NCBI RefSeq assembly: GCF_023703795.1
Contig: NZ_CP098518.1
Span: 2,170,001-2,234,000 of the forward strand
Length of the DNA: 64,000 nucleotides
Source: Haloplanus sp. HW8-1
Lineage (GTDB): Archaea; Halobacteriota; Halobacteria; Halobacteriales; Haloferacaceae
Direction of reading: 5' to 3'
Both the position numbers and the translations under genes were made by a program. This document shows positions 51,815 to 59,656 of this stretch, piece by piece; the stretch's first letter is position 1, and the number at the start of each line of letters is the position of its first letter. The notes under the pieces were generated by a model. It had not been told where the DNA came from and did no database searches. It worked only from the letters and a program-made list of their open reading frames with translations.

Positions 51815-52078
51815 CTACGGTAGAAGGTCATGAACGGAGGGGCCGAGTCCTAACCCAAGTAGTAGTAGTGCGACAATCATCATTGTCACTAACTCCCGCC
51901 CAGGAAAGACACCGCTCAATGAGAGACTGTGGGGAAGGTTAGCCAAGATCATAACAAGTGTGACTGAGGCTATCGAAAAGACGCCAATCGCTTTCAGTAC
52001 CTCGTTACTCATACCTACTGGTAAGACCCGATGACTTGTCAGTGTAGCGCCGTCTTTAAACTCGGTCATGACAGTCAC
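51815..52078 (-). CDS. Small two-helix membrane protein of the sdh element
   Basis: The 87-residue frame contains two transmembrane helices: IGVFSIASVTLVMILANLPH and LVTMMIVALLLLGLGLGPSV. The first 22 residues (MTVMTEFKDGATLTSHRVLP) may be leader; an internal ATG at 52012 (MSNEVLKAIGVFSIASVT) with a preceding aggt is an equally good start. It lies at the right end of the element, 90 nt from the sdhB stop, reading the same way as sdhB. Confidence 0.55.
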   Translation of the reverse strand: MTVMTEFKDGATLTSHRVLPVGMSNEVLKAIGVFSIASVTLVMILANLPHSLSLSGVFPGRELVTMMIVALLLLGLGLGPSVHDLLP

Positions 52079-52146
52079 GTCACCCTGCGGCGTAGCCGTC
52101 GAAGCCTCTGACTGTCCATGTCACTCCTTCAGCCTAATAAAAGACG

Positions 52147-52157
52147 AGACGTTATGC
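52147..52157 (+). repeat. Right subterminal inverted repeat
   Basis: agacgttatgc, inverted relative to gcataacatct at 48045-48055. It lies 12 nt inside the right attachment core. Confidence 0.5.
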
Positions 52158-52167
52158 TAAGGCAGCC

Positions 52168-53061
52168 TCACCAAAACTTCAGGTTGCTCTTGACCGCTTC
52201 GCGTTTCAGTTCCTGGATGTGCTCGGTCAGGGGAATGTCCTTCGGACAGACCTCCGTACAGGAGAACTGGGTCTGACACCGCCAGACGCCGTGTTCCTGT
52301 TCGATGATCTCCAGGCGCCGCTGTTTCATGTCCTCGCCCTCCCGCTCGTCCATCGCGAAGCGGTAGGCCTTGTTGATTGCCGCCGGGCCGAGATACTCGT
52401 TGTCGCCCGCCGCGATGTTACAGGAGGACATACACGCGCCACACCAGATACACCGCGTCGAGGTCTTGATCTTCTCGCGGTTCTCCCGGCTCTGGCGCTG
52501 TTCTTCCAGTTCCCCGTCCGGGCGGTCGGTCGTCTGGAAGTACGGTTCGACCGACTCCATCTGGTCGTAGAAGTGCTCCATGTCCACGACTAGGTCTTTC
52601 ACCACCTCTTGGTGGGGGAGCGGTTCGATCCGGACCGGCCGATCGAGGTCCGAAAGTTGGGTCTGACAGCCGAGGCGCTGCCGACCGTTGATGAACAGCG
52701 CGTCCGAGCCACAGATCGCCTGTCGGCAGGAGTGTCGGAACGTGAGGCTGGCGTCGAACTCGTCGCGCGCGTAGATGAGCGCGTCCAGCACCGTCATCCC
52801 CGTCTCGTAGGGCACGTGGAAGTCGTCGAAGCGGGGCTCCTGTTTCCCCTCGACCTCGGGGTCGTAGCGGAACACTTTCAGATGGTAGCGCTCCGCGTCC
52901 GCCTCGGCGCGTTCGGCCTCCTCGATCCGCTTTCGCTCGCGCTCCTCGGCGCGCTGGCGTTTCTCGTCGAGGCGGCGGTCCCGTGACGATTCGGCCACTG
53001 CGTCGGCGTCGGTTTCCGTGCTCTGCGTCTCGGTCTCGGGTTCGGGTCGTTGCGTACTCAT
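52168..53061 (-). CDS. sdhB: Succinate dehydrogenase iron-sulfur subunit
   Basis: The 297-residue protein carries the three clusters: [2Fe-2S] with CRQAICGSDALFINGRQRLGC, where Asp replaces one Cys as in Escherichia coli; [4Fe-4S] with CIWCGACMSSC; and [3Fe-4S] with CQTQFSCTEVCPKDIP. An N-terminal highly charged extension (about 50 residues of Glu/Arg-rich coil) is a haloarchaeal feature. It overlaps sdhD by 4 nt. The C-terminal codons for NLKFW and the stop are supplied by the mobile element (see 52170-52185); TGA replaces the probable ancestral TAA. Confidence 0.97.
   Translation of the reverse strand: MSTQRPEPETETQSTETDADAVAESSRDRRLDEKRQRAEERERKRIEEAERAEADAERYHLKVFRYDPEVEGKQEPRFDDFHVPYETGMTVLDALIYARDEFDASLTFRHSCRQAICGSDALFINGRQRLGCQTQLSDLDRPVRIEPLPHQEVVKDLVVDMEHFYDQMESVEPYFQTTDRPDGELEEQRQSRENREKIKTSTRCIWCGACMSSCNIAAGDNEYLGPAAINKAYRFAMDEREGEDMKQRRLEIIEQEHGVWRCQTQFSCTEVCPKDIPLTEHIQELKREAVKSNLKFW
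52170..52185 (+). repeat. Right attachment site inside the sdhB 3' end
   Basis: accaaaacttcaggtt, which encodes the last residues NLKFW of SdhB on the minus strand. It matches 48012-48027 at 15 of 16 positions. Confidence 0.75.
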
Positions 53062-53438
53062 AGTATCGGGAGGAGGTCGATGCCCGCCCAGGCGTTCGCG
53101 GTCCGGAAGCCCTGCACGAGGAGAAGCAGGCTCGCGACGACGAGGACGGCCTTGACGACCTGTCGTTTGGTCCCCGTCAGCCCGGCGTTGATCAGGGCGT
53201 TGTAGACGCCGTTGACGCCGTGGAACGTCGCGGTCACCAGAAAGAGGACCATCAGCGAGTAGTAACTCCAAGTCTCCATCCGGTTGGCGCTCATGAGGAA
53301 GGTCACCTCGTCGGCGTGGTGGACGAAATGGAGGAGGAAAAAGTGGAAGGCGAGCACCACGATCAGGAAGGCGGCGGTGATCCGCTGCCAGAGCCACAGA
53401 CGCCCGCCTGCGGTAAAGGAGGAGTAGCGCTCGGCCAT
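53058..53438 (-). CDS. sdhD: Succinate dehydrogenase membrane anchor subunit D
   Basis: The 126-residue protein starts [25 protein letters not shown] and has three membrane helices. LHFVHHADEVTFL lies in the loop after helix I and TATFHGVNGVYNAL in helix II, providing candidate haem or quinone-site histidines. It overlaps sdhB (4 nt, ATGA) and sdhC (1 nt), so the subunits are translated together. Confidence 0.93.
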   Translation of the reverse strand: MAERYSSFTAGGRLWLWQRITAAFLIVVLAFHFFLLHFVHHADEVTFLMSANRMETWSYYSLMVLFLVTATFHGVNGVYNALINAGLTGTKRQVVKAVLVVASLLLLVQGFRTANAWAGIDLLPIL

Positions 53439-53866
53439 CAGAGCGACACCCCCGCGAGGAAGGTGGGGACGCTCGCGACGACGATGGCGCCCGTCAGGAT
53501 CAGCGACGCGTAGAAGGCTCGATCCTGTGATTCGAGGCCGATCCCCAGATCGACCAGCAGTAGCCGGCTCCCGTTGAGGATGTGGAACACGGCCACCGCC
53601 AGCAGTCCGACCTCGAGGATGCGAACCACCAGCAGGCTCTCCAGCGTCCGGATGGTCTGCGTGTAGAGATCCTGGTTCGCCGCGACCGTCGCGGGATCGG
53701 CGCTCGCAGACGTGAGTGCTGTACTCAGCACCGCCACGTGAGTGAACAGATATCCGACCAGCACCCACCCCGTGAACTTATGGAAGATCCAGGCCCACAT
53801 TCCCGCCGAGAACTCCCGCCACCGGCCGAAGTCCTCGATGAGGCCCCGATCATAGGACTGACTCAT
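53438..53866 (-). CDS. sdhC: Succinate dehydrogenase cytochrome b subunit C
   Basis: The 142-residue protein is the first gene of the operon. It contains [20 protein letters not shown] in helix I, with His candidates for haem, a helix [27 protein letters not shown], and a last helix [15 protein letters not shown]. It anchors SdhAB in the membrane and binds quinone. Upstream of its start is a short spacer to the next operon (53867-53964), which should hold the sdh promoter. Confidence 0.93.
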   Translation of the reverse strand: MSQSYDRGLIEDFGRWREFSAGMWAWIFHKFTGWVLVGYLFTHVAVLSTALTSASADPATVAANQDLYTQTIRTLESLLVVRILEVGLLAVAVFHILNGSRLLLVDLGIGLESQDRAFYASLILTGAIVVASVPTFLAGVSL

Positions 53867-53964
53867 GCTCGTCCGGGAGTCGGGACCGGTGTGGTATAGA
53901 AGTTACGTACAGCGTCGCCCCGACCGACGCAGATGGTCCCGCCGTCGCCCCGCGATTTCGTCGA

Positions 53965-54966
53965 TCATCGATTAGAACGTCGTCGTTCGACGACTCTCGC
54001 TGTCTTCTCGTCGAGATCCGCCAGGTGACAGATGGGGTTGCCCGGGTAGACGACCGGGTTCTCGAGCACCCCGATCAACACGCCCGTGAACGGCGCTCGC
54101 ACCGGCGTCCCGTCGGCCTTGAACGGATCGGTGATGGTACAGATCCGTTCCCCCTCCCGCACCAGACTCCCGCGGTCGTGGTGCATGTCGACGATGCCGC
54201 CCGCGTCGGCCCGGATCCAGGTCTTCTCGGTCACGACCGTCCGCCATCCGGGCCACCGGACCCGGTCCGGGTCCCGGAGGTCGTACTCGGCGAAGACGCT
54301 CCTGACGCCGTCGAGGGCGTCGTCGATGAGCGATCGTTCGAAGCGGTGGGCTTGGCCCATCTCCACCGTCACCGTGGGCACGCCCGCCCGTGTGGCCTCG
54401 CCGCGGAGCGTCCCGTCGCTGCCCGCGCCGTCGACGATGACGCTCGCACCGAAGGCGTGCGCAAGTCGCGACACGGCCTGTCGACTCATGTCCGCCCGGA
54501 CGTGGAGCATGTTGGTCCGTCCTCGCGTCGAGGTGTGAAAGTCGACTCCCAGGTCACAGGGCTCGACGAAGTTCCGGAAAATGGCGTGAGCCATCCGTTT
54601 CGCGCTCGTCGAGGCGGGATTGCCCGGGAACGACCGGTTCAGGTCGCGGTCGTAGATCGGCAGGTACCGTTGCTGGGTGAGGAAGCCGGGCACGTTCAAC
54701 ACGGGAAGACAGACGATGGAACCTTCCAACTCCGAGAGGTCCCACTCGAAGGCCACCTCCCGGACCACCTCGATGCCGTTGAGTTCGTCCCCGTGGGCGG
54801 CCGCCGAGAGAAACACCGTCGGCCCTGGGCGTTCGCCGTTGACGATCGTGACGGGAATACGAACCGGATCGCCCAGATACGTCTCGCTGATGCCGTACCG
54901 GAGGTTCTGCCGCTCGCCGGGGGCGACCTTCCCGCCGTTGTACGTGAAGGCCGCGTCCGAAGTCAT
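53965..54966 (-). CDS. Succinylglutamate desuccinylase/aspartoacylase (AstE/AspA) family protein
   Basis: The 333-residue protein has the zinc peptidase-like motifs of the family: SAAAHGDELNGIEVV (His and Glu ligands), YDRDLNRSFPGN (Asp/Asn/Arg substrate contacts), CDLGVDFHTSTRGRTNM (second His) and TVTVEMGQAHRFE (catalytic Glu). The C-terminal beta domain (GGIVDMHHDRGSLVREGERI CTITD) is normal for the family. It deacylates N-acyl amino acids or related amides; the substrate is not evident. The ATG at 54966 fits the start; an upstream GTG at 54975 is possible. Confidence 0.87.
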   Translation of the reverse strand: MTSDAAFTYNGGKVAPGERQNLRYGISETYLGDPVRIPVTIVNGERPGPTVFLSAAAHGDELNGIEVVREVAFEWDLSELEGSIVCLPVLNVPGFLTQQRYLPIYDRDLNRSFPGNPASTSAKRMAHAIFRNFVEPCDLGVDFHTSTRGRTNMLHVRADMSRQAVSRLAHAFGASVIVDGAGSDGTLRGEATRAGVPTVTVEMGQAHRFERSLIDDALDGVRSVFAEYDLRDPDRVRWPGWRTVVTEKTWIRADAGGIVDMHHDRGSLVREGERICTITDPFKADGTPVRAPFTGVLIGVLENPVVYPGNPICHLADLDEKTARVVERRRSNR

Positions 54967-55063
54967 GCTCTCCACTCCGCGAGGCGCCTACTTAAATGGT
55001 TGAACGACGCGACGCGTGGCCGACGCGACAGTTTTTACCCCCAACCGTCCCTGTGACACATCG

Positions 55064-55747
55064 ATGGTCACGGTTTCGTTCGATGCCGGGCGATACGTCG
55101 AGTACTACCTCGGCAACGCGCCCAGCCTCTCGACGCTCCTGGTCGCCAACGGCGCCGCCTTCCTCGTCGGCGTCAGTTTCTACGTCCACTCCACGCCCCG
55201 TTCGCTCGCCGACGTCCCGACTTTCCTCTATCCGCTCTTCGCGGACTCTCCGACCGCGCTCGCGCTGGTGACGCTCTCGCTCGCGACACTCCTCCCGACC
55301 CTCGGCCGCCGTCGCGTCCGGGACGCCCCCTCCAATACCCCGCTCATCTATCTCCACACCTTCGCGTTCGTCTGGCTCGTCAAGTACGGCCTCTGGACCG
55401 TCGTCGCGCTCAACCTCCACCCCGACCAGTACCTCGGCTTCGCCGGCGCCGCGCTCTGGGACTACTGGGGCATCGTCCTCACGCACCTGCTTTTCGTCGC
55501 CGAGGCGCTCGTCATTCCCTACTACGGGCGGACGACCGATCGGGCGCTGAAGGTCGCCCTCGGGGCCCTCCTTCTCAACGACGTCTTCGACTACGCGCTC
55601 GGCTACCACCCGCCGCTCCGGTACGACCCCGGCATCCCGCTCGTCCTCGCGACCCTGCTCCTGTCGCTGGGTGCCGTGGCCGCCGCCCACCGGCTGTTCG
55701 ACCGCCCCGAGCGGTTCGACCCGCTGGCGCCCGGTGACCACGGATGA
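55064..55747 (+). CDS. DUF1405-like multi-pass membrane protein
   Basis: The 227-residue protein has about six membrane helices and begins MVTVSFDAGRYVEYYLGNAP. Typical DUF1405 features include YVHSTPRSLADVPTFLYPLF ADSP near the N-terminus, FAFVWLVKYGLWTVV and YWGIVLTHLLFVAEALVIPY. It overlaps the downstream alkA-like gene by 4 nt (ATGA) and is cotranslated with it. Function unknown. Confidence 0.78.
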   Translation: MVTVSFDAGRYVEYYLGNAPSLSTLLVANGAAFLVGVSFYVHSTPRSLADVPTFLYPLFADSPTALALVTLSLATLLPTLGRRRVRDAPSNTPLIYLHTFAFVWLVKYGLWTVVALNLHPDQYLGFAGAALWDYWGIVLTHLLFVAEALVIPYYGRTTDRALKVALGALLLNDVFDYALGYHPPLRYDPGIPLVLATLLLSLGAVAAAHRLFDRPERFDPLAPGDHG

Positions 55748-56325
55748 CCGACTGGAAGGCCGTCCTCCGTGCCGACCCCGTGATGGCCGACCTGATCGCG
55801 ACCTACGGCGATCGGCGGCTCCGTCCGGCCGAAAACCAGTTTCGCCGTCTCGTCGTGAGCATCGTCAATCAGCAGCTATCGACGGCGAGCGCCGCGGCGA
55901 TCCGCGAACGGGTCTTCGACCGGCTGGGCGAGGTGACGCCCGCGACGGTACTCGCCGCCGACCGCGACACGCTCCGGGACGCCGGGCTCTCGGGGACCAA
56001 GGTCGACTACCTCCGGAACGCCGCCACGGCCTTCCGCGAGCGTGACCTCACCCGCGAGGGCCTCGCCGACTACGACGACGAGGCCGTGATCGACGAACTC
56101 ACGACGATCACGGGTGTCGGGCGGTGGACCGCGGAGATGTACCTGCTCTTCGTCCTGGGGCGCGAGGACGTCCTTCCGCTCGGTGACCTCGCCGTCCGGC
56201 GGGGACTCGAGGACCTCTACGGCTGTGCATCGCGGCCGGCGATGCGGGCTGTCGCCGACGACTGGCGCCCGTATCGCTCCTACGGCACCCTGTACGTCTG
56301 GGCACACTACGAGGACTCACCGTAG
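55744..56325 (+). CDS. DNA-3-methyladenine glycosylase II-like HhH-GPD protein
   Basis: The 193-residue AlkA-type enzyme has the helix-hairpin-helix-GPD fold: LVVSIVNQQLSTASAAAIRE, then LSGTKVDYLRNAATAF, TITGVGRWTAEMYLLFVLGR as the HhH motif, and the catalytic Asp in DVLPLGDLAVRRGLEDLYG. The N-terminal AlkA beta domain is absent, so this is a short-form alkylated-base glycosylase. Its end overlaps the CNNM-like gene convergently by 19 nt. Confidence 0.9.
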   Translation: MTDWKAVLRADPVMADLIATYGDRRLRPAENQFRRLVVSIVNQQLSTASAAAIRERVFDRLGEVTPATVLAADRDTLRDAGLSGTKVDYLRNAATAFRERDLTREGLADYDDEAVIDELTTITGVGRWTAEMYLLFVLGREDVLPLGDLAVRRGLEDLYGCASRPAMRAVADDWRPYRSYGTLYVWAHYEDSP

Positions 56326-57371
56326 GCGCGGTCGAGGGGATCCTCCAGTTCGCCCATCACCGCCTCGAGCGCGTCCGTCGCGGTCAGGAGGCCGACGACG
56401 TCGCCGTCCCTGACGACCAGCGCGAGTTCCTGATCCTGGGTCTGGAACTGATCGAAGGCGTCGCTGACGTTCGTCTCCGCCGCGAGCGTCATCGGCGGCG
56501 CCGCGATGTCCTCGAAGCTCCGCTCGCCGCGTTCGAGCGCCGCCATGTGTGTCAGCACCGACGGCGTGTAGACGATCCCTCTGAAGTCCGTGGCGTCCTC
56601 GCCGACCAGCGGGAAGCGCGTGTGTGGCGTCTCCCGAATCGTCGCCAGGTTCTCCTCGACCGACGCCGCCGTCGACAGCGCGACCACCGCGTCCGCGTCG
56701 GTCATGATCTCCGCGACCGCCATCTCGTCGACCGCGAGCGCGTTGAGGACCTCCTCCCGTCGCTCGTCGGGGAGGTCGCCCTCGTCGAGTAGGGAGCCGA
56801 GGCGGTTCCGGAGGTCCGCACGCGACTCGATCACCTCCTCCTCGGTTTCGAGCCACGCCCCCGACATCTCGACCCCGAACAGGGACAGGGTCGCCTTTGC
56901 GACGCTGTCGCCCACCCGCATGATCGGCGAGATGAGCCACGCGAACCAGTACAGCGGTCGAGCGCCGTACCGACAGACGAACTTCGAGCGCTCGACGCCG
57001 AGATACGTCGGCGTCTGCTCGCCGTGGGTCAGATGCAGGAGGTTGATGATCGCGTACGCGATCAGCGCTCCCGCGCCGATGCCTGCGAGCGCGCTCCCGG
57101 CGAAGACGGGTTCGAACAGCGCCGCCAGCGCCGGTTCGGCGACGATCCCGACCGCGATGCTGGTGGCGGTGATCCCCACCTGACAGCTCGTGAGGTAGAT
57201 CTCGAGATCCTGGGTCATCTCCCACGCCCGGCGCAGGGCGGGCGTGTCGAACTCCGATTCGGGGTACTGGCGTACCCGGGTCAGCGCGAATTCGACGGCG
57301 ACGAAAAAGCCGTTCGCCAGGATGAGAAGCACGCCTGCGACGAGACGCAGGCCGACTTCGAACGGGGTCAT
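56307..57371 (-). CDS. CNNM/CorC-family membrane protein with CBS domains
   Basis: The 354-residue protein has an N-terminal DUF21 (CNNM) membrane domain of about four helices (LRLVAGVLLILANGFFVAVE FALTRVR, LTSCQVGITATSIAVGIVAE) and a cytoplasmic pair of CBS domains (NALAVDEMAVAEIMTDADAV, then LALVVRDGDVVGLLTATDAL EAVMGEL). The family is linked to magnesium or cobalt transport and to haemolysin-like annotations. The CorC/HlyC tail domain is missing, as is common in haloarchaea. Confidence 0.9.
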   Translation of the reverse strand: MTPFEVGLRLVAGVLLILANGFFVAVEFALTRVRQYPESEFDTPALRRAWEMTQDLEIYLTSCQVGITATSIAVGIVAEPALAALFEPVFAGSALAGIGAGALIAYAIINLLHLTHGEQTPTYLGVERSKFVCRYGARPLYWFAWLISPIMRVGDSVAKATLSLFGVEMSGAWLETEEEVIESRADLRNRLGSLLDEGDLPDERREEVLNALAVDEMAVAEIMTDADAVVALSTAASVEENLATIRETPHTRFPLVGEDATDFRGIVYTPSVLTHMAALERGERSFEDIAAPPMTLAAETNVSDAFDQFQTQDQELALVVRDGDVVGLLTATDALEAVMGELEDPLDRAYGESS

Positions 57372-57403
57372 CGCTCCCGACTTTCGGAACGAGCCGGAAA
57401 AGA

Positions 57404-58756
57404 CTACTCCTCCAGCAACTCGCCGTCGCCGCGTTCCTCGTCGTCCGACCGGCGGCGCACGTCGACGCGGTAGTGTTCCAGGACGTCACGCCCGAGCAAC
57501 AGGGGGTAGTCCATGTGGCTGCGGTCCTCGACGCTCGCGGTGACGGTGTGCTGGGTGCCGCCGATGCCGATGACCAGGTCGACCACCGGCCGGGCCTTTC
57601 CGGACTTGACGCTCCCCGACTTCACCCGGGTCATGCTCTTGATCGGTCCCGCGCCGATTTCGGCCGCGAGGCCGGTGTCGATGCTCGTCCGCGTCGCCCC
57701 GGTGTCGGATTTGGCCTTCACCTGCGTCGAGCCGCTCGTGCCGCTGACGATGACGTCCTCGATGTAGCCGATGACCGGGAGGTCCTCCTGTTCCGGGGGC
57801 GTGATCCGTGGCTTGCAGGCCGGCGTCGAGTCGTCGAGGGTAGCCGCCAGCGTCTCGACGCGCCCGTCGTCGACCTCCCCACCGGCGCGTTCGATGGCCA
57901 GTTTCGCCACGTACGGCGCGGGGCTCGTTCCCGTCGCCCGGTACAGTCCCTTGAACCCCGCCGTGGGGTTGACTTCGAGGACGAACCAGCCGTCCTCGCC
58001 TTCGATCAGGTCGACGCCGGCGTAATCGAGTCCCATCACCTCGGTCGTGTACAGTGCCGTCTCTGCCGCCGTCTCGGGCAGGTCGTCGCCCGCGTCGGCC
58101 ACGTCGCCCCCGAGAGCGACGTTCGTCCGCCAGTCCCCCTCCGGCGCGTAGCGGTACATGGCGCCGACGATCTCGTCGTCGACGACGTACACCCGGAGAT
58201 CGCGGTGGCTGCTCTCGTCGCGTTCCACGAGTTCCTGGAGGAACGCCTGCCTGTTGCCGACCCGCGGGTTGACGGGTTCGGTCAGGTCCACCTTCCAGGT
58301 GCCGCCGCCGTGGGTGCCGATGGCCGTCTTGTAGACGCCGATGTCGCCGAACCGGTCCCGACCGCCGTTGAGGCTGTCGTTCGACAGCGCCAGGAAGGCG
58401 TCCGGGACGCGGACGTTCCAGTCCGCGAGCGTCGCCGCCGTCGCGAACTTGTGTATCGCCGTCAGCACCGCGTCCGGTTCGTTCAGCATCGGCCGGATGC
58501 GGTTGAACGTCGTCGCCAGCCCCAGCAACTCGGCCGGGTCGCCCGTCGTCGAGAGCAGGAGGCGGTTCGCGACCACGTCCACGTCCGGTTCGACCGTCAC
58601 CTCGCTGTCCTCGATGGTGACGGTCGTGTTCTCCCGCCGCAGCCACACCGGGTCGTGGCCGAGGTCCTCGACCGCGTTCAGAATCGCCTTCGTCTCCTTG
58701 CTGTTGTGGAGCGATAACACCCCAACACTGACGCCGTCCTGCGTGTCGTCGGTCAT
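57404..58756 (-). CDS. RimK-type ATP-grasp fused to a retropepsin-like domain
   Basis: The 450-residue protein begins with a RimK-like preATP-grasp and ATP-grasp domain: LNEPDAVLTAIHKFATAATL, YKTAIGTHGGGTWKVDL, and the metal site GEDGWFVLEVNPTAGFKGLY. From about residue 315 a second domain reads DVIVSGTSGSTQVKAKSDTG ATRTSIDT, with the aspartic-protease DTGA triad, and MDYPLLLGRDVLEHYRVDVR, its usual exit. This is the RimK + RimB-like (ATP-dependent zinc protease) architecture. The ligase likely attaches an amino acid to a protein or peptide while the second domain removes it or binds it. Confidence 0.87.
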   Translation of the reverse strand: MTDDTQDGVSVGVLSLHNSKETKAILNAVEDLGHDPVWLRRENTTVTIEDSEVTVEPDVDVVANRLLLSTTGDPAELLGLATTFNRIRPMLNEPDAVLTAIHKFATAATLADWNVRVPDAFLALSNDSLNGGRDRFGDIGVYKTAIGTHGGGTWKVDLTEPVNPRVGNRQAFLQELVERDESSHRDLRVYVVDDEIVGAMYRYAPEGDWRTNVALGGDVADAGDDLPETAAETALYTTEVMGLDYAGVDLIEGEDGWFVLEVNPTAGFKGLYRATGTSPAPYVAKLAIERAGGEVDDGRVETLAATLDDSTPACKPRITPPEQEDLPVIGYIEDVIVSGTSGSTQVKAKSDTGATRTSIDTGLAAEIGAGPIKSMTRVKSGSVKSGKARPVVDLVIGIGGTQHTVTASVEDRSHMDYPLLLGRDVLEHYRVDVRRRSDDEERGDGELLEE

Positions 58757-58798
58757 GAATCGGTATTCCGGAGCGGCGGCAAAAGGCGTGCCGGTCGG

Positions 58799-59578
58799 CT
58801 ACTCGCGGAGGTAGAGCCGCTTGGTTCGGTCGGCGATCCGCTCGACCTGTGTCCGCCGCTGTTCGCCGAGTTCCGACTGGGCGTCGGCGACGACGCTCAA
58901 CTGGTCGACTAGCGACGACAACTCGTCGCGGACCTCCCCGTAGGCGTCGTCGTCGACCGGGTGGCGGTCGACGAAGTCGTGGAGTTCCTCCGCACGGGTG
59001 AGACACACGTCCGCCCCCTCGGTTCGTGCGGCCGAGAGGTGTTCGGTGAGCGAGACGGCGAGATAGGAGTCGCTCTCCTTCGACTCGCTGTCGGTCGATC
59101 CACCTCCGTCGCGGCCGGTCGCCCCGTCGTCGGGAAGTTCCGACAGTCCCCGACGGGCCGCCTCCCGTTCGGCGCTGTAGGTGGCCTCCTCGCTCACGGT
59201 CGCGAACGTGTCGGCGATCCGCTCGCGGAGGTCGGACGAGACGCCGCTCCGGCCGATCCGGCGGAGTCGGTCCAGGGCGGCCTCGCGCTCCCCCGAGTAG
59301 TCCGCCTCGGTGGCCAGCCAGCAGTAGGTGCCCACGACCGTCCCCGCCGCCGCCGAGTCCGTCTCGTAGAGGTCGGCCAGTCGGTCCCGTGCCAGTTCGC
59401 GCTCCGCCTCGTGGGTGGCGTCCCGGGCGACGTCTGCGAGCGTCTGGAGGATCTCGCGGCGTTCCGCCTCGTCGGCCCGGTCGTACCGTTCCGCCAGCCG
59501 TTCGATGGCGTCCCGTCTGTCGTCGCCGTACGTCGATTCGAGTGCCTGGGTTCGCAGTTCGGTGACGATGTCGGTCAT
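58799..59578 (-). CDS. Helical-repeat protein, last gene of a five-gene operon
   Basis: The 259-residue acidic protein consists of repeated helices of HEAT/ARM type: DDRRDAIERLAERYDRADEA ERREILQTLADVARDA, THEAERELARDRLADLYETD, and YSGEREAALDRLRRIGRSGV. The C-terminal third is a coiled-coil-like region (SLVDQLSVVADAQSELGEQRR TQVERIAD). It lies 78 nt downstream of the zinc-ribbon gene in the same direction. No family is recognised. A scaffold role in the operon's complex is inference. Confidence 0.65.
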   Translation of the reverse strand: MTDIVTELRTQALESTYGDDRRDAIERLAERYDRADEAERREILQTLADVARDATHEAERELARDRLADLYETDSAAAGTVVGTYCWLATEADYSGEREAALDRLRRIGRSGVSSDLRERIADTFATVSEEATYSAEREAARRGLSELPDDGATGRDGGGSTDSESKESDSYLAVSLTEHLSAARTEGADVCLTRAEELHDFVDRHPVDDDAYGEVRDELSSLVDQLSVVADAQSELGEQRRTQVERIADRTKRLYLRE

Positions 59579-59656
59579 GACAACTCCGTTCGGCTCTCGC
59601 CGGCGTTTCGGTGCTGTATCATCGCTGATGGATCCTAAGTGTCTTGTGGGCGTCGC

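Larger units (their letters stand above)
48012..52185. mobile_element. Integrative element inserted between sdhB and sdhA, about 4.2 kb
   Basis: It separates two genes that are adjacent in the usual haloarchaeal sdhCDBA operon. The borders are direct repeats of the last codons of sdhB (48012-48027 and 52170-52185). A tyrosine-recombinase gene lies 55 nt inside the left border. Subterminal inverted repeats gcataacatct (48045-48055) and agacgttatgc (52147-52157) resemble arm-type integrase sites. Cargo is a handful of small genes, several encoding membrane proteins, and AT-rich spacers. The composition is clearly lower in GC than the sdh genes. No replication or capsid gene is recognisable, so it is likely a satellite-like element, or one mobilised by another. 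Confidence 0.82.
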
